The position numbers were made by a program, and so were the translations under genes. A stretch of DNA of 64,000 nt, from the NCBI GenBank assembly GCA_014529385.2, contig CM043958.1, positions 76,670,669 to 76,734,668 of the forward strand, given 5' to 3'. Positions 47,160 through 58,529 of this stretch are shown here, in pieces. The notes beneath the pieces were generated by a model, which was given only the letters and a program-made list of their open reading frames with translations, was not told where the DNA came from and searched no databases. Positions within the stretch are counted from its first letter, which is position 1. Each line of letters begins with the position of its first letter. This DNA comes from Adiantum capillus-veneris. Taxonomy: Eukaryota > Streptophyta > Polypodiopsida > Polypodiales > Pteridaceae.

Positions 47160-47560
47160 ATATTTGATAGTATGTTGGTCTTGCTTTTCATGTGAGCATC
47201 GGTCCTATTATTGGACGAGAAGTGTTGCTGTGAAACGCTATACCAACAGACACTGTTTTACAACGTGCTGATTGTGTTCACTTCGGCATCGGTTTTTTTT
47301 TTGGACTGAAAGTGTCATTTTTGGACATGGTTGATTATGTTCAATTTATAGGTAGTTTTATTAGTTTAATAGTATGTTATTCTTGCTTTTCATGTCAACA
47401 TCGGTCCCATTATTGGACCAAAAGTGTCGTTGTGAAACACTAGACCAACAAGCACTGTTTTACAACGTGTCAATCATTTTCACTTCGGCATCAGTTCTAT
47501 TTTGGACCGAAAGTGTTGGTACGTTAGATTTATACGTGATTCTATTAGTCTTATCATCGT
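47160..47560 (+). repeat. About 200-bp tandem repeat, two copies
   Basis: CTTGCTTTTCATGT starts at 47180 and 47382. Each copy carries GCATCGGTCC-ATTATTGGAC, AAGTGT and CACTGTTTTACAACGTG. A shorter GGCATC..GGACCGAAAGTGT motif also repeats inside each copy. Confidence 0.75.
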
Positions 47561-47640
47561 ATAAGTTCTATTATTGGATTGGGAGTGTTGTTGTACAATT
47601 TATTAGTTTTGTTTCTTTTTTTTTTGTGTGATATACGTGC

Positions 47641-47995
47641 TTTTAGGCTAGTTTGGTGTTTCTTTTGGCATTAGCTCTACTATTGGATTGGAGGTGTCAT
47701 TAGTTCATTGAATGATGCCCTGACTTTTAGGCTAGTTTGGTGCTGCTTTCGAGATCAGCTCTACCACTAGGCTAAAGGTGTTTCTAGTTTTGTCGAATGA
47801 TGCCCTGCCTTTTAGGATAGTTCAATGTTGCTTTCAGCATCAACTCTACCATTGGGCTAGAGGTTTCATTAGTTGCATTGAATGATGCCTTACTTTTTTA
47901 GGCTAGTTTAGTTGTGGTCTTGGCATCATCTATACTACTAGGCTAGAGGTGTCGTTACTCCCATTGAATGATGCTCTAATGTTTAAGCTAGTGTT
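47641..47995 (+). repeat. 84-86-bp tandem repeat, four copies
   Basis: TTTTAGGCTAGTTT-like starts at 47641, 47725, 47810 and 47896. Each unit holds GCATCA-CTCTACCA-TAGGCTAGAGGTGTC and TTGAATGATGCCCT. The inner motif resembles that of the 200-bp repeats just upstream, so both arrays may share an origin. The sequence 48000-48280 has frames but no motif. Confidence 0.8.
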
Positions 47996-48289
47996 GTCAT
48001 TATGTTCAATGGATGAAGTTTATATTTTATGTAAAATTGCAAGTTATGTTGTCTTTAAAAATCATGAAATATGTTATCATCGTAGCAGAGATGGATCATG
48101 TGGAAATGAAGGAGTTAAAAACAAAGATCAAAACTCTCATGGTCACGTATATATTTGGTCTAGCCTCAGAGGAGATCACCTTTACGTTGGAAAGTGAGAC
48201 GCGTAGTGATTGCTTCTCTGATGTCATAATGAAGTAGTTTGGATACACTTTTCAGCTTATGATGCAAATACTATCTGTAGGCTAATGGA

Positions 48290-48670
48290 TAGTATTGTGG
48301 GCAACATGACTTACATCTTTCTTGAGAGCTTTAAGCTTCACATCCATCTTGACTAGGGATGCCTTCTTACAAAAATCATGTAGAAAACATGCTTGTAGAG
48401 CCAGCCAAGCATGCCTCAACTCACCTTCCAGTGCTTTGTACCATAATTTATCTTCTTTGTGCATCACCAACAAAAATGTCTACATCTTCATGTCCTCGTT
48501 AGGCATACACAATGACATCATATGTAGCTCAAAGTCTGCAATCTACTTATCTCGATTCTCTTTGCTAGTGGAAATCAGCCCATATCTTTGTAGCTCCATT
48601 TCCACCAATACAAAAGCCTACACCTTCTCGTCTACCTCGTAGAAATCAATCTTCTCCTCCATTGGGAGCA
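48290..48670 (-). pseudogene. Gypsy gag N-terminal fragment
   Basis: Minus strand from an ATG at about 48663 (MEEKIDFYEVDEKV), with two stops, to LLVMHKEDKLWYKALEGELR and HAWLALQACFLHDFCKKASL. It matches the gag at 55.3-56.1 kb almost residue for residue (LLVMHDKVKVWYEALESEPR, HAWLALQTWFFHDFCKEASP). Trp/Tyr-rich retrotransposon gag type. It ends at about 48300. It is useful as the uninterrupted reference for the insertion at 55425-55888. Confidence 0.7.
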
Positions 48671-49680
48671 CTAGAATATGTTAAGAGGGAATGGGGAACA
48701 CACACACACAAATGCCTCTATATACCCCATGGTAGTCACAACACTTCTATCCTCTTGAAAACACCTTCAAAAGGCACAACCCACACTAACATGCCACCGC
48801 ATGCACACTTCTCAACATATGCATGATTATTATCTCTCAATTAAGCCATTAAATTTGAGTATATTTCAATTAAGTCATATTTATTACTCTCTCTCTAATC
48901 TCTCTCCTCGATGTAAATAGATTTTAAGAGGAAAGACTACAAATAAGAACGCTATTAACTCATAAGGTGGTAAGGAACATAGAATTGAGTCACAAGAAAT
49001 GTTGTCAATTGAGATGAGATATAGCTTTAGATTTCTAATTACTCTTTTTTAATTTTGTTGAATACGCCCAGTTGCATATGCCACTTTGGTATGCCCTTTG
49101 AATTGCAACCTTTGATTAGAAATCTCCCAAAAATTGAATCATCGTCGAGTCCTTTTGCGCTCCTAATGCTCTTTCAGACTTCCCTTGATACTCACAAACT
49201 GCTTTGAAAGAACAAAATTAATAGAAAAGAACCCCCAAAATGGACTATCTTTGGGTATTTATAAGAAAACTCATCCTTATTTCATAAACTAGGGAGCATC
49301 GAACCAGTGCTCCCTAGTTTGTGAGCTTTGGGGGGGGGGGGGGGGGAAGGGGGCAGTAGCGACGTCGCTTGTGCCCCCTTAAAGTTTTTTAAATTCTCAT
49401 TTATCATTATCCCTCTATTTTTACCATCTTTGAATCCTTTGGAAATTTTCCCTTGTGATGGAACTTTAACACCCTCTTAACCACCTTTGGACTGTCCTTG
49501 TTCAGCTCTAGACTCCCTTCCAATGGCCCTTCTACCTTCTTGGGTGGATTTGGAGTTTCCATGGAGCCCCTCAACATCTTTAGAGTTACCTTTTGCCCGT
49601 CTTTGAGGCCCATGAACTCTATCTCTCTCATATGCCCTCTCCTCCATGCCTTTACATAATCCCTACCTCTTCCACTAGCG
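48671..49680. other. No clear gene; G-run
   Basis: The leader of the gag fragment at 48.3-48.7 kb continues to about 48760 on the minus strand. A minus-strand frame (49631-49407; MREIEFMGLKDGQKVTLKML) is Lys/Pro-rich and unrecognised. A run of 18 Gs, then AAGGGGGCAG, lies at 49330-49357. Confidence 0.5.
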
Positions 49681-49689
49681 AGTCTCTAG

Positions 49690-49909
<220 letters not shown>

Positions 49910-50289
49910 ATGTACACCACAAAGAGGGCATGCTTTAGGTCAAGTACCCTACGTTTCAGTTGCAACTCATTGCATGTGGGTTATTAGCGTGGACACATGG
50001 TAGTACTCTAGGGACTTGCCCCCTTCTTTGTGAACTGAAAATACCATTAGACTCAAAATTTCCTCTCCTCTTCAGATTTCCAACAGTTACTCCTCTCACA
50101 TATCATGGATGACCCTCAAAACCCAATCAAAACTTCATTGTGTCATCTCTAAACTCCAAGGCTCTTGCTAGATTTTGGCTTCCCCATGCCCTTGAACAAA
50201 GCATCTGAAAACAAGGAAAAAACACCTGCACCCATTTTCTCGTCATTGGCCCTCATCTTTGACTCACTCTATCTTGTTGCCGGGAGTCT

Positions 50290-50620
50290 GATTGACAAAC
50301 CATGAACTCTTGTCAACTCCGTATGAAGTGCACCACCTTCTAAAACCCTATTGAGCCCCAAAAAACACCAGATGGCATGATTTTTGATGTGATCAAGTGG
50401 GTGCACACCCGGCCCCCCCGGGCAAAACTTCAAACCCTTGTATCCTGGCATCCGCGGCTCTGATTGACAATCTAAAAAGACCGACAAGCTCCATAAAATA
50501 AGCTTTAAACTTCAAACCCTTGTATCTTGGCATTTGTGGCTCCAATTGATGATCTGAAAACACCGACAAGCTCTATATCCCCATCTGCCTTGTTTGTCTC
50601 TGATTTGCAACCACTCCAAC
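50290..50620 (-). repeat. Dispersed repeat, tandem pair
   Basis: The phrase CTTCAAACCCTTGTATC(C/T)TGGCAT, then a GCTC-TGATTGA segment and ACCGACAAGCTC, occurs twice (about 50427-50495 and 50508-50575). The minus-strand reading of the first parallels the region at 12600-12780. From 50621 to 51040 nothing is recognised. Confidence 0.6.
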
Positions 50621-51089
50621 TTCAAACTGTAATAACTTTCTCACAAGGCTCCGTTTGACAAGCCGTTTTGACCAGCTTGTAAATCACTTCAAGCACTACA
50701 ATGTTGGCCTATGAAACCTTTTTTTTTAATAATCATCACTAAATCTCCATTCGCAAGAATCAACCTCATTTGATGGCCTAAAAACCACAACTAGCATACA
50801 TCCCAATCATCTCCTAATGTCATAAGAACAAAATCTGTCCTAAATCATAAGTTTGGTAGAACCTTGAAAATGCAAGCAGATCCTCCTCTTTCATAACATG
50901 CCCGCAAAGCGGCACGACAATGCTAGATTTCTTTGAGCTTTGTGAGTGATCTCTCTTTCAATTTGACTTGGGATTTAAAAATTTCATACGTGGGATTGCA
51001 CTACACCTAGGGTTTTTTACGCACTTTGTCGAGTGGCTGCCAAGCCTCACCATATCAATGCTAGCAAAGCAAGAACCACATACATAAAA

Positions 51090-51180
51090 ATTGTTAATCC
51101 ATGGGATGTAGCTGACCCGACTAGTGCATGGAGGCTACAAGAGATAGCTAATCTCTCAGAAAACCCAAGTCTAAGTGGTT
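51090..51180 (-). repeat. Fragment related to the LTR at 40.9 kb
   Basis: AAAATTGTTAATCCATGGGATG-AGCTGACCCGACTAGTGCATGG parallels AAAATTATCAATCCGGAGGGATGAGCTACCCGGCTAGGGCATGG at about 40889-40932. No PBS is present here. It is a diverged solo or partial LTR. Confidence 0.5.
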
Positions 51181-51764
51181 CTTACCTATCTTAATCTCAA
51201 ATGTGTGTCAAACATCAAAAGCTACTTTCCTTACCACAAGCTTGTTCAGATGATTTGGGATAGCTACGAGTCTTTGAATGTAGCAAAAATTTATGCCTAG
51301 CATGAGCAGAGTATCCTTAACGCTCCCATGTACTCAAATGTCATTTTTGACACTCTGATACAATCATGCCTAAGATAAATAACCTATTTTAGGACAGTCA
51401 GTTTCAAACTCTGAAGCATTCTATAGCTTCCTCTAGATGTGCTCTACCTATTCCTAAGGTCAAAAACCATTTTTGGTGCGTGTATGATGCATAGGGAGAA
51501 AAATCGGCTTGTAGACAGCACAACTAAAAATCACACTTTCATTGCAAGAAACTTGCATTAAATGGAAGAGATTTTACTTTGCGAGCATGGTGGTATGCTC
51601 AAAATAGCAATGCTACACCATACGAGAGAGACACAAAGAATCAAAGAAACAGTAGACTCACATTGAGCTTCTACAGTAAATGCTTACTTTCATTATCCAA
51701 AAACTTAGGTTTTTAATTACAAGGTTGGCTTTTATACCTTAGCCAAGGTCCAAAGAATGTATTC

Positions 51765-52600
51765 CTAGCTAATTGGGCTAATTACAAAGCTTAGAAACTG
51801 CATATGATTACAAAATTGGAGGCCCTCAATCCCTTTAGACCCATTGACAAGCAATAATATTACAACGGCCTTGGGCTTTGCACAATTTTCCAGTGATACA
51901 AAGGGATTTAATATATTTGATTGGCTTAAAAAATGAGTGGCATCCCTTTTGATTATCTTTCTTGAGCTCTTATTAGCTAAGTAGCTAACATTCCCCCGCT
52001 CCTTGCCTGTGTCGTTTGCGACATAGCTACTTAGGGTGTTTCCTTGCCACTGTCCTTTGTGCGTGCTATTGGAGACCTTGCTGGTATCTAAGGCGGAGTT
52101 CTTTATCTTCAGTTGACATAAACTACATGGTGGATTTATTTCTTTGCTCAATTGCAGAATAACTAGCAAATCTTGCCCACAGATTGGTGTTGATGGGGCC
52201 AAAGATCTTGGACCGATAAGTGAATAATCCCATGTATATTGCTTTTTCAAATGTCTTCATGTAGTAGGATGGTAGAAACATAACTCTAGCATAAAAGCCA
52301 TGAAGCACTTCCTTGAAGGGCTGGCTTGATAAATCATAGCATAAGCCCTTGGCACCTTCAATAAAGGACATCCATGCTACATCTGTTTGCTCTGCACGGT
52401 GAAAAAGTTTGTACACAAGTTAAGAGCATTTTTTCAATCTTTACCAGCATGATGCATGGTAAATTTTTAATGCCACAAAATAGATGAATGGTCGAGGACA
52501 ATATTTCCACCATGGTAGTCCTTTGTGGGTTGGGTAGTTGAGCTAGAGGAAAAAGTGTTGCTACCAACTTCAGACTCTTGGTACCGGGCACTGCACACAA
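51765..52600 (-). other. Unrecognised minus-strand frames
   Basis: Overlapping frames of 161, 97 and 80 codons. The middle one (HRAEQTDVAWMSFIEGAKGL, FYARVMFLPSYYMKTFEKAI) has ordinary protein composition. I cannot assign a family, and frame breaks between pieces suggest a decayed gene or retroelement. A pyrimidine-rich CTAACATTCCCCCGCTCC lies at about 51985, which could be a minus-strand polypurine tract. Confidence 0.3.
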
Positions 52601-54930
52601 TCTTGTTTGATATGAGTTGAGGCTTTGGGACAGGTGTATCCTAGTGAGGGGATAGTGTTCCTTAAGTTTTGTATGATTCTGGTATGGTTTGGTGAGTTTC
52701 CTTCCATTTGTGTGTATGTGGGTTGGGTGGTGTAGTTAAGAGCAATGAGATTCTTGATTGTGATTTAGTTAGCCTTCTAGAGTGCTGTATGTGTGGGATG
52801 GTCTTAGCCTAATCATAAGCTAAAGAGATTGCCTCCGTGCACCTATCATGTCATTTGTGTCCTGGATTGACATTATGTTAATCTAGGAAATGTTGCATGT
52901 CCACAGGTCCCTAGCTATGCAAATTGCCCCAAAGAATTAAAAAAATTGGTTTTATAGGGAGCCTCTCCCATTTTTGGAAACTCCAATTTCATTAGACCCT
53001 TTGAACTCTTTACTCAAAAAATTAGACAAGCTTGGCACTCCTCATGACCAATTTCTCCTTCCTCTCTCACTTTCGTTGCACCCTTGAGATCTCGGGAGGG
53101 GGGGCACTAGCGCCCTCCTTGACTTCAACTTTGAAAGGGAGCCCCTTGAGCTCACGAAAACAACACCCTACAGGGTAAACTACCACGTTGTTGTTGCCAA
53201 ATTTGGTTGGTGCTATGAAGTGTTCTATGCAATGCTAATGGTGCCAACACCTGCACGACGAAGGGCTAAAGAAGGTACCAAGGTCTTGGGCAGGAAAGGG
53301 CTAGTGGAAATGTATGCTTAATGCGGTTTCCTAGACAAAATATGATCCAAAAAGGCTAGTTTTGGATGGTATGCCTAGGTGTCTAAAGTGCAAGGAATGT
53401 TCCCTGTAATGTAGTGCCTGAGATGCTTTCCAAGACGGTCCAAATAGCTTCTTAAACGAAGCCATAGTGTGCAAGATACAATTATCTAAAGATGGAATGC
53501 ATAGCAAATTCCCAATGGATAGGGAAAGCGAGGAAATGTGGCCTGAGCTAGAATGAGGTGATAGGATTGAACTTCTTGAGTTGAGGAAATACTGATCTTT
53601 CTAGATTGTTGATCGGAGCTCTAGAGAGCAATTTATGGCATGTGGAAGATTTGTCGGGGGTCGGGTGTGTGCCAAGTTGATCGCTTTGAAAGACATGTCA
53701 TTTGGCGGTTTTTTTGGGTTCATTCAACCATATTCTAAAGCATGGTTTACATTGTAAAAAGTCAGTAGGGCTTAAGGACTTGACAATCAAATCTATGGTG
53801 ATCAAGATATATTGACTGGAAGCTCGATACAGTGGGCGGTGAGGAGGTTTTCAGATGATTTTTCTAGTTTTTCACGGCCTCGGTTTGTGAGCTTAGCAAA
53901 ATCAAAATGGTGCAAGGACAAGCAATCTTGGGGCCGGAGTTGGTGTTTTTTGATGGCTTTTTATAGCTTGTCCATTGGACATGTGAGCAGGGAACATGAG
54001 CATGTGCAATGTGACATTAAAAAAAAGGAGTCTTTAGTTTGAGTTCAAGGAGGATTTTGGAGTCCCATGGGGGAGAATCGCTCGGACGCTACCACGTGGC
54101 CATAAAATTGTCCCTCATAAAAAATGTACAGCCAAGCATGTAGGGTTTATGGCCTAGGGTGAACCCCTCCCATAGGCACACAAAAGGGAGAGAGAGGGGA
54201 GCTCCCTCACCCTGTAGTTTGCGTCCTGCTTTGTGTACGATGGTGCCTAGGGCGTTTGATGGCGGGTTTTCGTGAACCTGGCATTGCTCATTAGTGGACA
54301 ATGTCCTACAAGTGGCATTTCTCAATGGTGAAATGGCAACTTTGTCCATAGATGGGGGTTCCCACATGGCCCTCTGGGCCTTGATCAAATTGTTGAAACA
54401 AAGTGCATGCCCCTCCCTCCTCGAGCTCAAGTGATGAATGTGAGAGGCAGTGAGAAGGAGAGAAACCAAAGGAGTTCAAACCTTGTAAAGTTTGTTAAAT
54501 GAAGCCTTCAAATGGGCCAATCAAGTTTGAGTTTTCAAAAAATGGTGGGGCTTCCTCATAAAACTAGTTTTAACTCATTTTTTAAGGGATTTTTTTCCCA
54601 AGTTTTGAATGTGCAAGGTCGAGAGAAGCCAAGAATGAGCCTTTGGAGCTGTTTTTTTGCGAGCTAGCCATTTGTGGCATTGCAATGGTGATATGTGCAT
54701 TGTGCCAAGAAATCAAGCCATTAACTTTGTTCTTTGGCATCATTTCCCCCTTCTCCTCTCTTTTCTCTTGCTCTATGTATGTGTGTCGGTGCTGACAAAG
54801 ACGTGTGCCCGCGACCGCTTTGGGGTACAAAGGGAATGGAAATTGAGTAGTGGTGTGTATTGGGTATGTTGAAACAAGCATTGGTGGTGTGTGGGAGTTG
54901 AACAATGGTTTTGATAAGCCTGTGTGAGTT
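52601..54930. other. No gene recognised
   Basis: Short frames on both strands (for example 53812-54042 plus, 54089-54469 minus) show no motif. The sequence is GT/TG-rich, like the stretch 14.3-14.6 kb. Confidence 0.5.
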
Positions 54931-54935
54931 GAGAG

Positions 54936-55405
54936 GTGTGCATGCAGTGTATTATGAGCACGTGTTGTATCTTTTGAAGGTGTTTTTGAGAGGATAGGGG
55001 TCTTGTGAATTCTCTCAGCTATAGAGAGGCATTTGTTTGTGTTTTGGGCGTGTTTCCCATTCCCCCTCTCCATCTTCTAGTGCCCTCACTGAGGAGCACA
55101 CTGATTGCTCCCAGTTTGACAAGAAGACAAAGGTTTTTGTATTGTAGGACATGGCATCTTGAACATATGGGTGTGCATGCGGTTGATTATGAGCATGTTT
55201 GTATCTTTTGAAGGTGTTTCTGAGAGGATAGGGGTCCTGTGAATTCCCTCAACTATAGAGAAGCATCTGTTTGTGTTTTGGGCGTGTTCCCCATTCCCCC
55301 TCTCCATCTTCTAGTGCCCCCATTGAGGAGCACACTGATTGCTCCTAGTTAGACGAGAAGACAAAGGTTTTTGTATTGTAGGACATGGCATCTTGAAGAT
55401 ATGGG
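54936..55405 (+). repeat. 235-bp tandem duplication of a gypsy gag leader
   Basis: GTGTGCATGC starts at 54936 and 55171. Each copy holds TCTTTTGAAGGTGTTT, GAGAGGATAGGGGTC, CATTCCCCCTCTCCATCTTC and the start of gag (GAGGAGCACACTGATTGCTC, then TTTTTGTATTGTAGGACATGG). The duplication thus includes the leader and the first 30 gag codons. Minus-strand frames here come from the duplication. Confidence 0.8.
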
Positions 55406-55424
55406 CCAATTTTCACAAGTGAAG

Positions 55425-55888
55425 CATTAGGAGGAGGATGGGGTCTAGGAGGGCCTCTTTATTTTCCATGAGCTTATGGAGGTGATTATCATTTTGACAA
55501 ATAGGTGTATGCCATGTGTGCAAGAATGGTGGGTGTGTAAGAGATGTGTAAAAGTGGTCAAAGGATACACTTTCCCCCCAAAAAAGAAGGTGGAGAATTT
55601 TATGATTTTTGGGCTTCCATAACTCCTAGATATGATCTTTGATTTGAGGAGAGATCATAGATCTACATCTACGCATTGAGCTCTTTCCATAGATATGCTA
55701 CATGATATGGTTTTACCCGTTAGATTTTAAATTCCATTTTTGGGGAGAAATTTGAACTTTAAAGAAAATAGATGTTTTGTTTGTTTGAATTCAAAACGGT
55801 CCTTTGATTACTTTCTTAATACTAAAGGTTTTACTTCTTTAAACTATCAAATAAAGAGGCCCTCCTAGACCCCATTATCTTCCTAATG
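55425..55888. mobile_element. 464-bp inverted-repeat element within gypsy gag
   Basis: Ends are about 43-bp inverted repeats: CATTAGGAGGAGGATGGGG with TCTAGGAGGGCCTCTTTATT at left, and the complement at 55846-55888. Non-coding, AT-rich interior. Before it gag reads RYGPIFTSE and after it ESLDKSIADFEL; the uninterrupted gag at 48.5 kb reads RYGLISTSK then ENRDKQIADFEL. The insertion is therefore seen directly, and the coding sequence joins without loss. No clear target duplication. Confidence 0.75.
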
Positions 55889-56700
55889 AGAGTCTAGACA
55901 AGTCGATTGCAGATTTTGAGTTGTATATATTGTCACTGTGTAGTAAGCCAAACAAGGATAGCAACATGCAGACTTTTTTGTTGGTGATGCACGATAAAGT
56001 GAAAGTGTGGTATGAAGCATTGGAAAGTGAGCCAAGGCATGCTTGGTTGGCTCTACAAACGTGGTTTTTTCATGACTTTTGCAAGGAGGCGTCCCCAATT
56101 AAGATGGATGCCAAACTAAAGGCGATCAAATAGGACGTGTAAGTGAAGAATTTTGTTTGGTTTTGGATCATTTCAAAGAACGTTGGGTAGAGTTAGTGAC
56201 AACCTTGAAGCTAGTTAATGACGAGTAATTTAAGTTGGATAAATTCATGGTGTGTCTATATCCTAAAGTGAGGGAAAAGGTGGACTTTGAAAGCCAAAAA
56301 ATTAAAACAGTGTAGTGAAAATTACAAAGGTGGAGCATGAAAATAAAAAAGAAGATTGAACATGGCATACTGGGCTATGAAACAGTGGTTCCTATCCAAC
56401 CTCAGGGTTCAAGAGATGCTATTCATGGGGAGAACCATGAGAAACGAGGTATAGCAGTGGTGCCATAGAATTGAGTACAAATCCTGCAAGATTTTTCCAA
56501 GCAAATGCAAGAATTGTGGCTAAGTGTGATGGATAGGGGGCAACCAAGAGGAGCAAGAGGCAGGGCGAGGCCATTGCTTGGTAGGTGTTGTAATTGTCGA
56601 GAAGAGGGACATTTATGTCCTGGATTTCCCTCATCTACCGAGAGAAAGAGGTGGTATGTACGAACTATTTGGAAGAGGAAGCGGTCAAGCATAGTTTAAT
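55889..56700 (+). pseudogene. Gypsy gag, central and C-terminal part
   Basis: ADFELYILSLCSKPNKDSNM, LLVMHDKVKVWYEALESEPR and KVREKVDFESQKIK are retrotransposon-gag-like. The zinc knuckle at about 56575-56620 reads C-x2-C-x4-H-x4-F (CCNCREEGHLCPGF), with Phe where the last Cys is expected, in an Arg/Gly-rich context (QPRGARGRARPL). Several stops are present. Confidence 0.7.
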
Positions 56701-57239
56701 GGCCAAAGTAAATAGGTAGTTGAGCATCCAGTGCAACCAGCTCTACCAGATGGTGGTGAAGTTCCTAGGGTGAACATCATCAGTGTAGATAAGTAGGATG
56801 TCAAAATTTTGGTCAATAAAAGGGAGAAAACCAAGAGGGAAATAGAGACCAAGATGGAAATTAGGGCTTGCAAAGGTAAAGAGAAGGAGTACGAGGGTAG
56901 AGAGAAATCAAAAACTAACAAGAAGAGAAGGTGTTTGCAAGGTCAAGCAAGCGGGTTTCTAGCTTGGACATGGCTATCCCAATTATGATCTGGTAAGTGA
57001 TGTGCAAAGCCAAAAATCTAATATGTCTTTTTGTCACTTGTTGGCTTTGAATCCTAAGCTGCGGATACAGTGGATATGAGCATTAGCACAAGGCTTACAA
57101 GAGCTGGCACAATGTGCACTTAGTGCAAAACATGGTCTTAAGGGTGGGAAGTTCAGCATATGCTCTTCCCCTTATGGATGCGATCATTTGAAAGAGGATG
57201 CAGGTGCAGGCCTATATAGAAAGCGGAGCCGCATAGGTT

Positions 57240-58520
57240 TACATCATGATGGAGGCTACTATGAGGGAAACATATGTTAAAGCAGTCGTCAAATCAAATA
57301 TGTGCATGAGGATGACCAACCATGCTAAAGCTAGGTGTTTGGGTGTGGCTCAAGATGTAAGAGTGAAGGTGATGGGCATTAAGTGCCTGGTCAGTTTCTT
57401 TGTGATGAAAGAAAGTGATAATGTATACCCTATCATCTTGAGTAGGCCATGGCTACTTGCAATAGGTGCTAAAAAATATTGGGAAAGTAGGGTGTTCACC
57501 TTTCCTGACAAAGAGGAGGAAGACAAGTGGTGTTAGATTTGAAGACTAAAGAGAGCCGTTTCTATCCTATGGTGACAAAAAATGAGGATGACATGACAAG
57601 CTATGAGTACAAGATGGAGACATATTATGATGAAGGTCACACTGATACCAAGGAGGAGGGAAGCAAGGATATTATGCTAAATATAGATCCCAATTTGTTT
57701 TCTCTCACTACTGAAGGCTCTCATGTGAAAGAGGAGATGCAACCGTAGGTTCATGGCATAGGTGTAGAAAAAGTGGCCAATATGCGAGGTGAAGATTTGA
57801 CCAAGCAAGATAAACAAAGCTATGTCCGATTGTGTGAGTCTTATCCTAATATGTTTGCGTTGGAGTACAAGGATCTGCAAGGAGCAAAAGGCTTTGAGCA
57901 CAAGATAATTCTCAAGGAAGGGTACAAGCCAAAAGCGCAAAAGTTGAGGAGATTAGGGGAAATCCAAAAGGAAGCCCTTTGGCAAGAGCTCAATCATTTA
58001 TTGGATGCAAGTATCATATTCCCTATGAAGGAGTCTTAGGTTTTCTTGATGGTTATCACTCCTAAGAAGAATGAGAAATGGTAGGTGTGCATCGACTACA
58101 ATCCATTGAACGCGACAACCAAGAGAGACCATTATTCCTTGCCATTTTAGGATGAGATCTTAAATCATGTATCCAGCTGTGAAAGCTATTCCATCATGGA
58201 TGGGTTATTAGGCTACTTTTAAACAGGGATTTCACTTGAAGACTACCTGAAGATGACAATTCATCTCTCTATGGGGATGTTTTTCCTACCACAAGATGCC
58301 ATTTGGGTTGGTAAATTCCTATGCCACTTTTCAGGTTTGGATGAACAAGTTGTTTAGTCCCTACTTGGGCAGGTTCATTAGGGTGTTTATGGACAATATA
58401 GGGTGTTATATCTCAAGGGAAATTATTTTGTTCAAGTTACCACAATGTTTTTGGAGGCTCAACAAAGAAGGAGGTCAATTGAGTCCCAAGAAGTGTAATA
58501 TTGCACATCCTAGAGTGTAG
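57240..58520 (+). pseudogene. Gypsy protease end and reverse transcriptase
   Basis: The protease C-terminal part is VYPIILSRPWLLAIGAK (57425). RT follows: FEHKIILKEGYKPKAQKLRR, then VCIDYNPLNATTKRDHYSLP (about 58090), then MPFGLVNSYATFQVWMNKLF (58296) and RFIRVFMDNIGCYIS, where FMDN stands in place of the usual YxDD catalytic motif. Stops occur at the start of several motifs. Inactive. Confidence 0.75.
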
Positions 58521-58529
58521 TTACTGGGC

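Noticed and set aside
49330-49357. G-quadruplex regulatory element
   Set aside because: A single long G-run with no gene nearby; a quadruplex is possible but nothing supports a function.
54582-55307. Minus-strand frames sharing MERGNG and HAQNTN
   Set aside because: Their similarity comes from the 235-bp tandem duplication; the plus strand encodes the gypsy gag start there.
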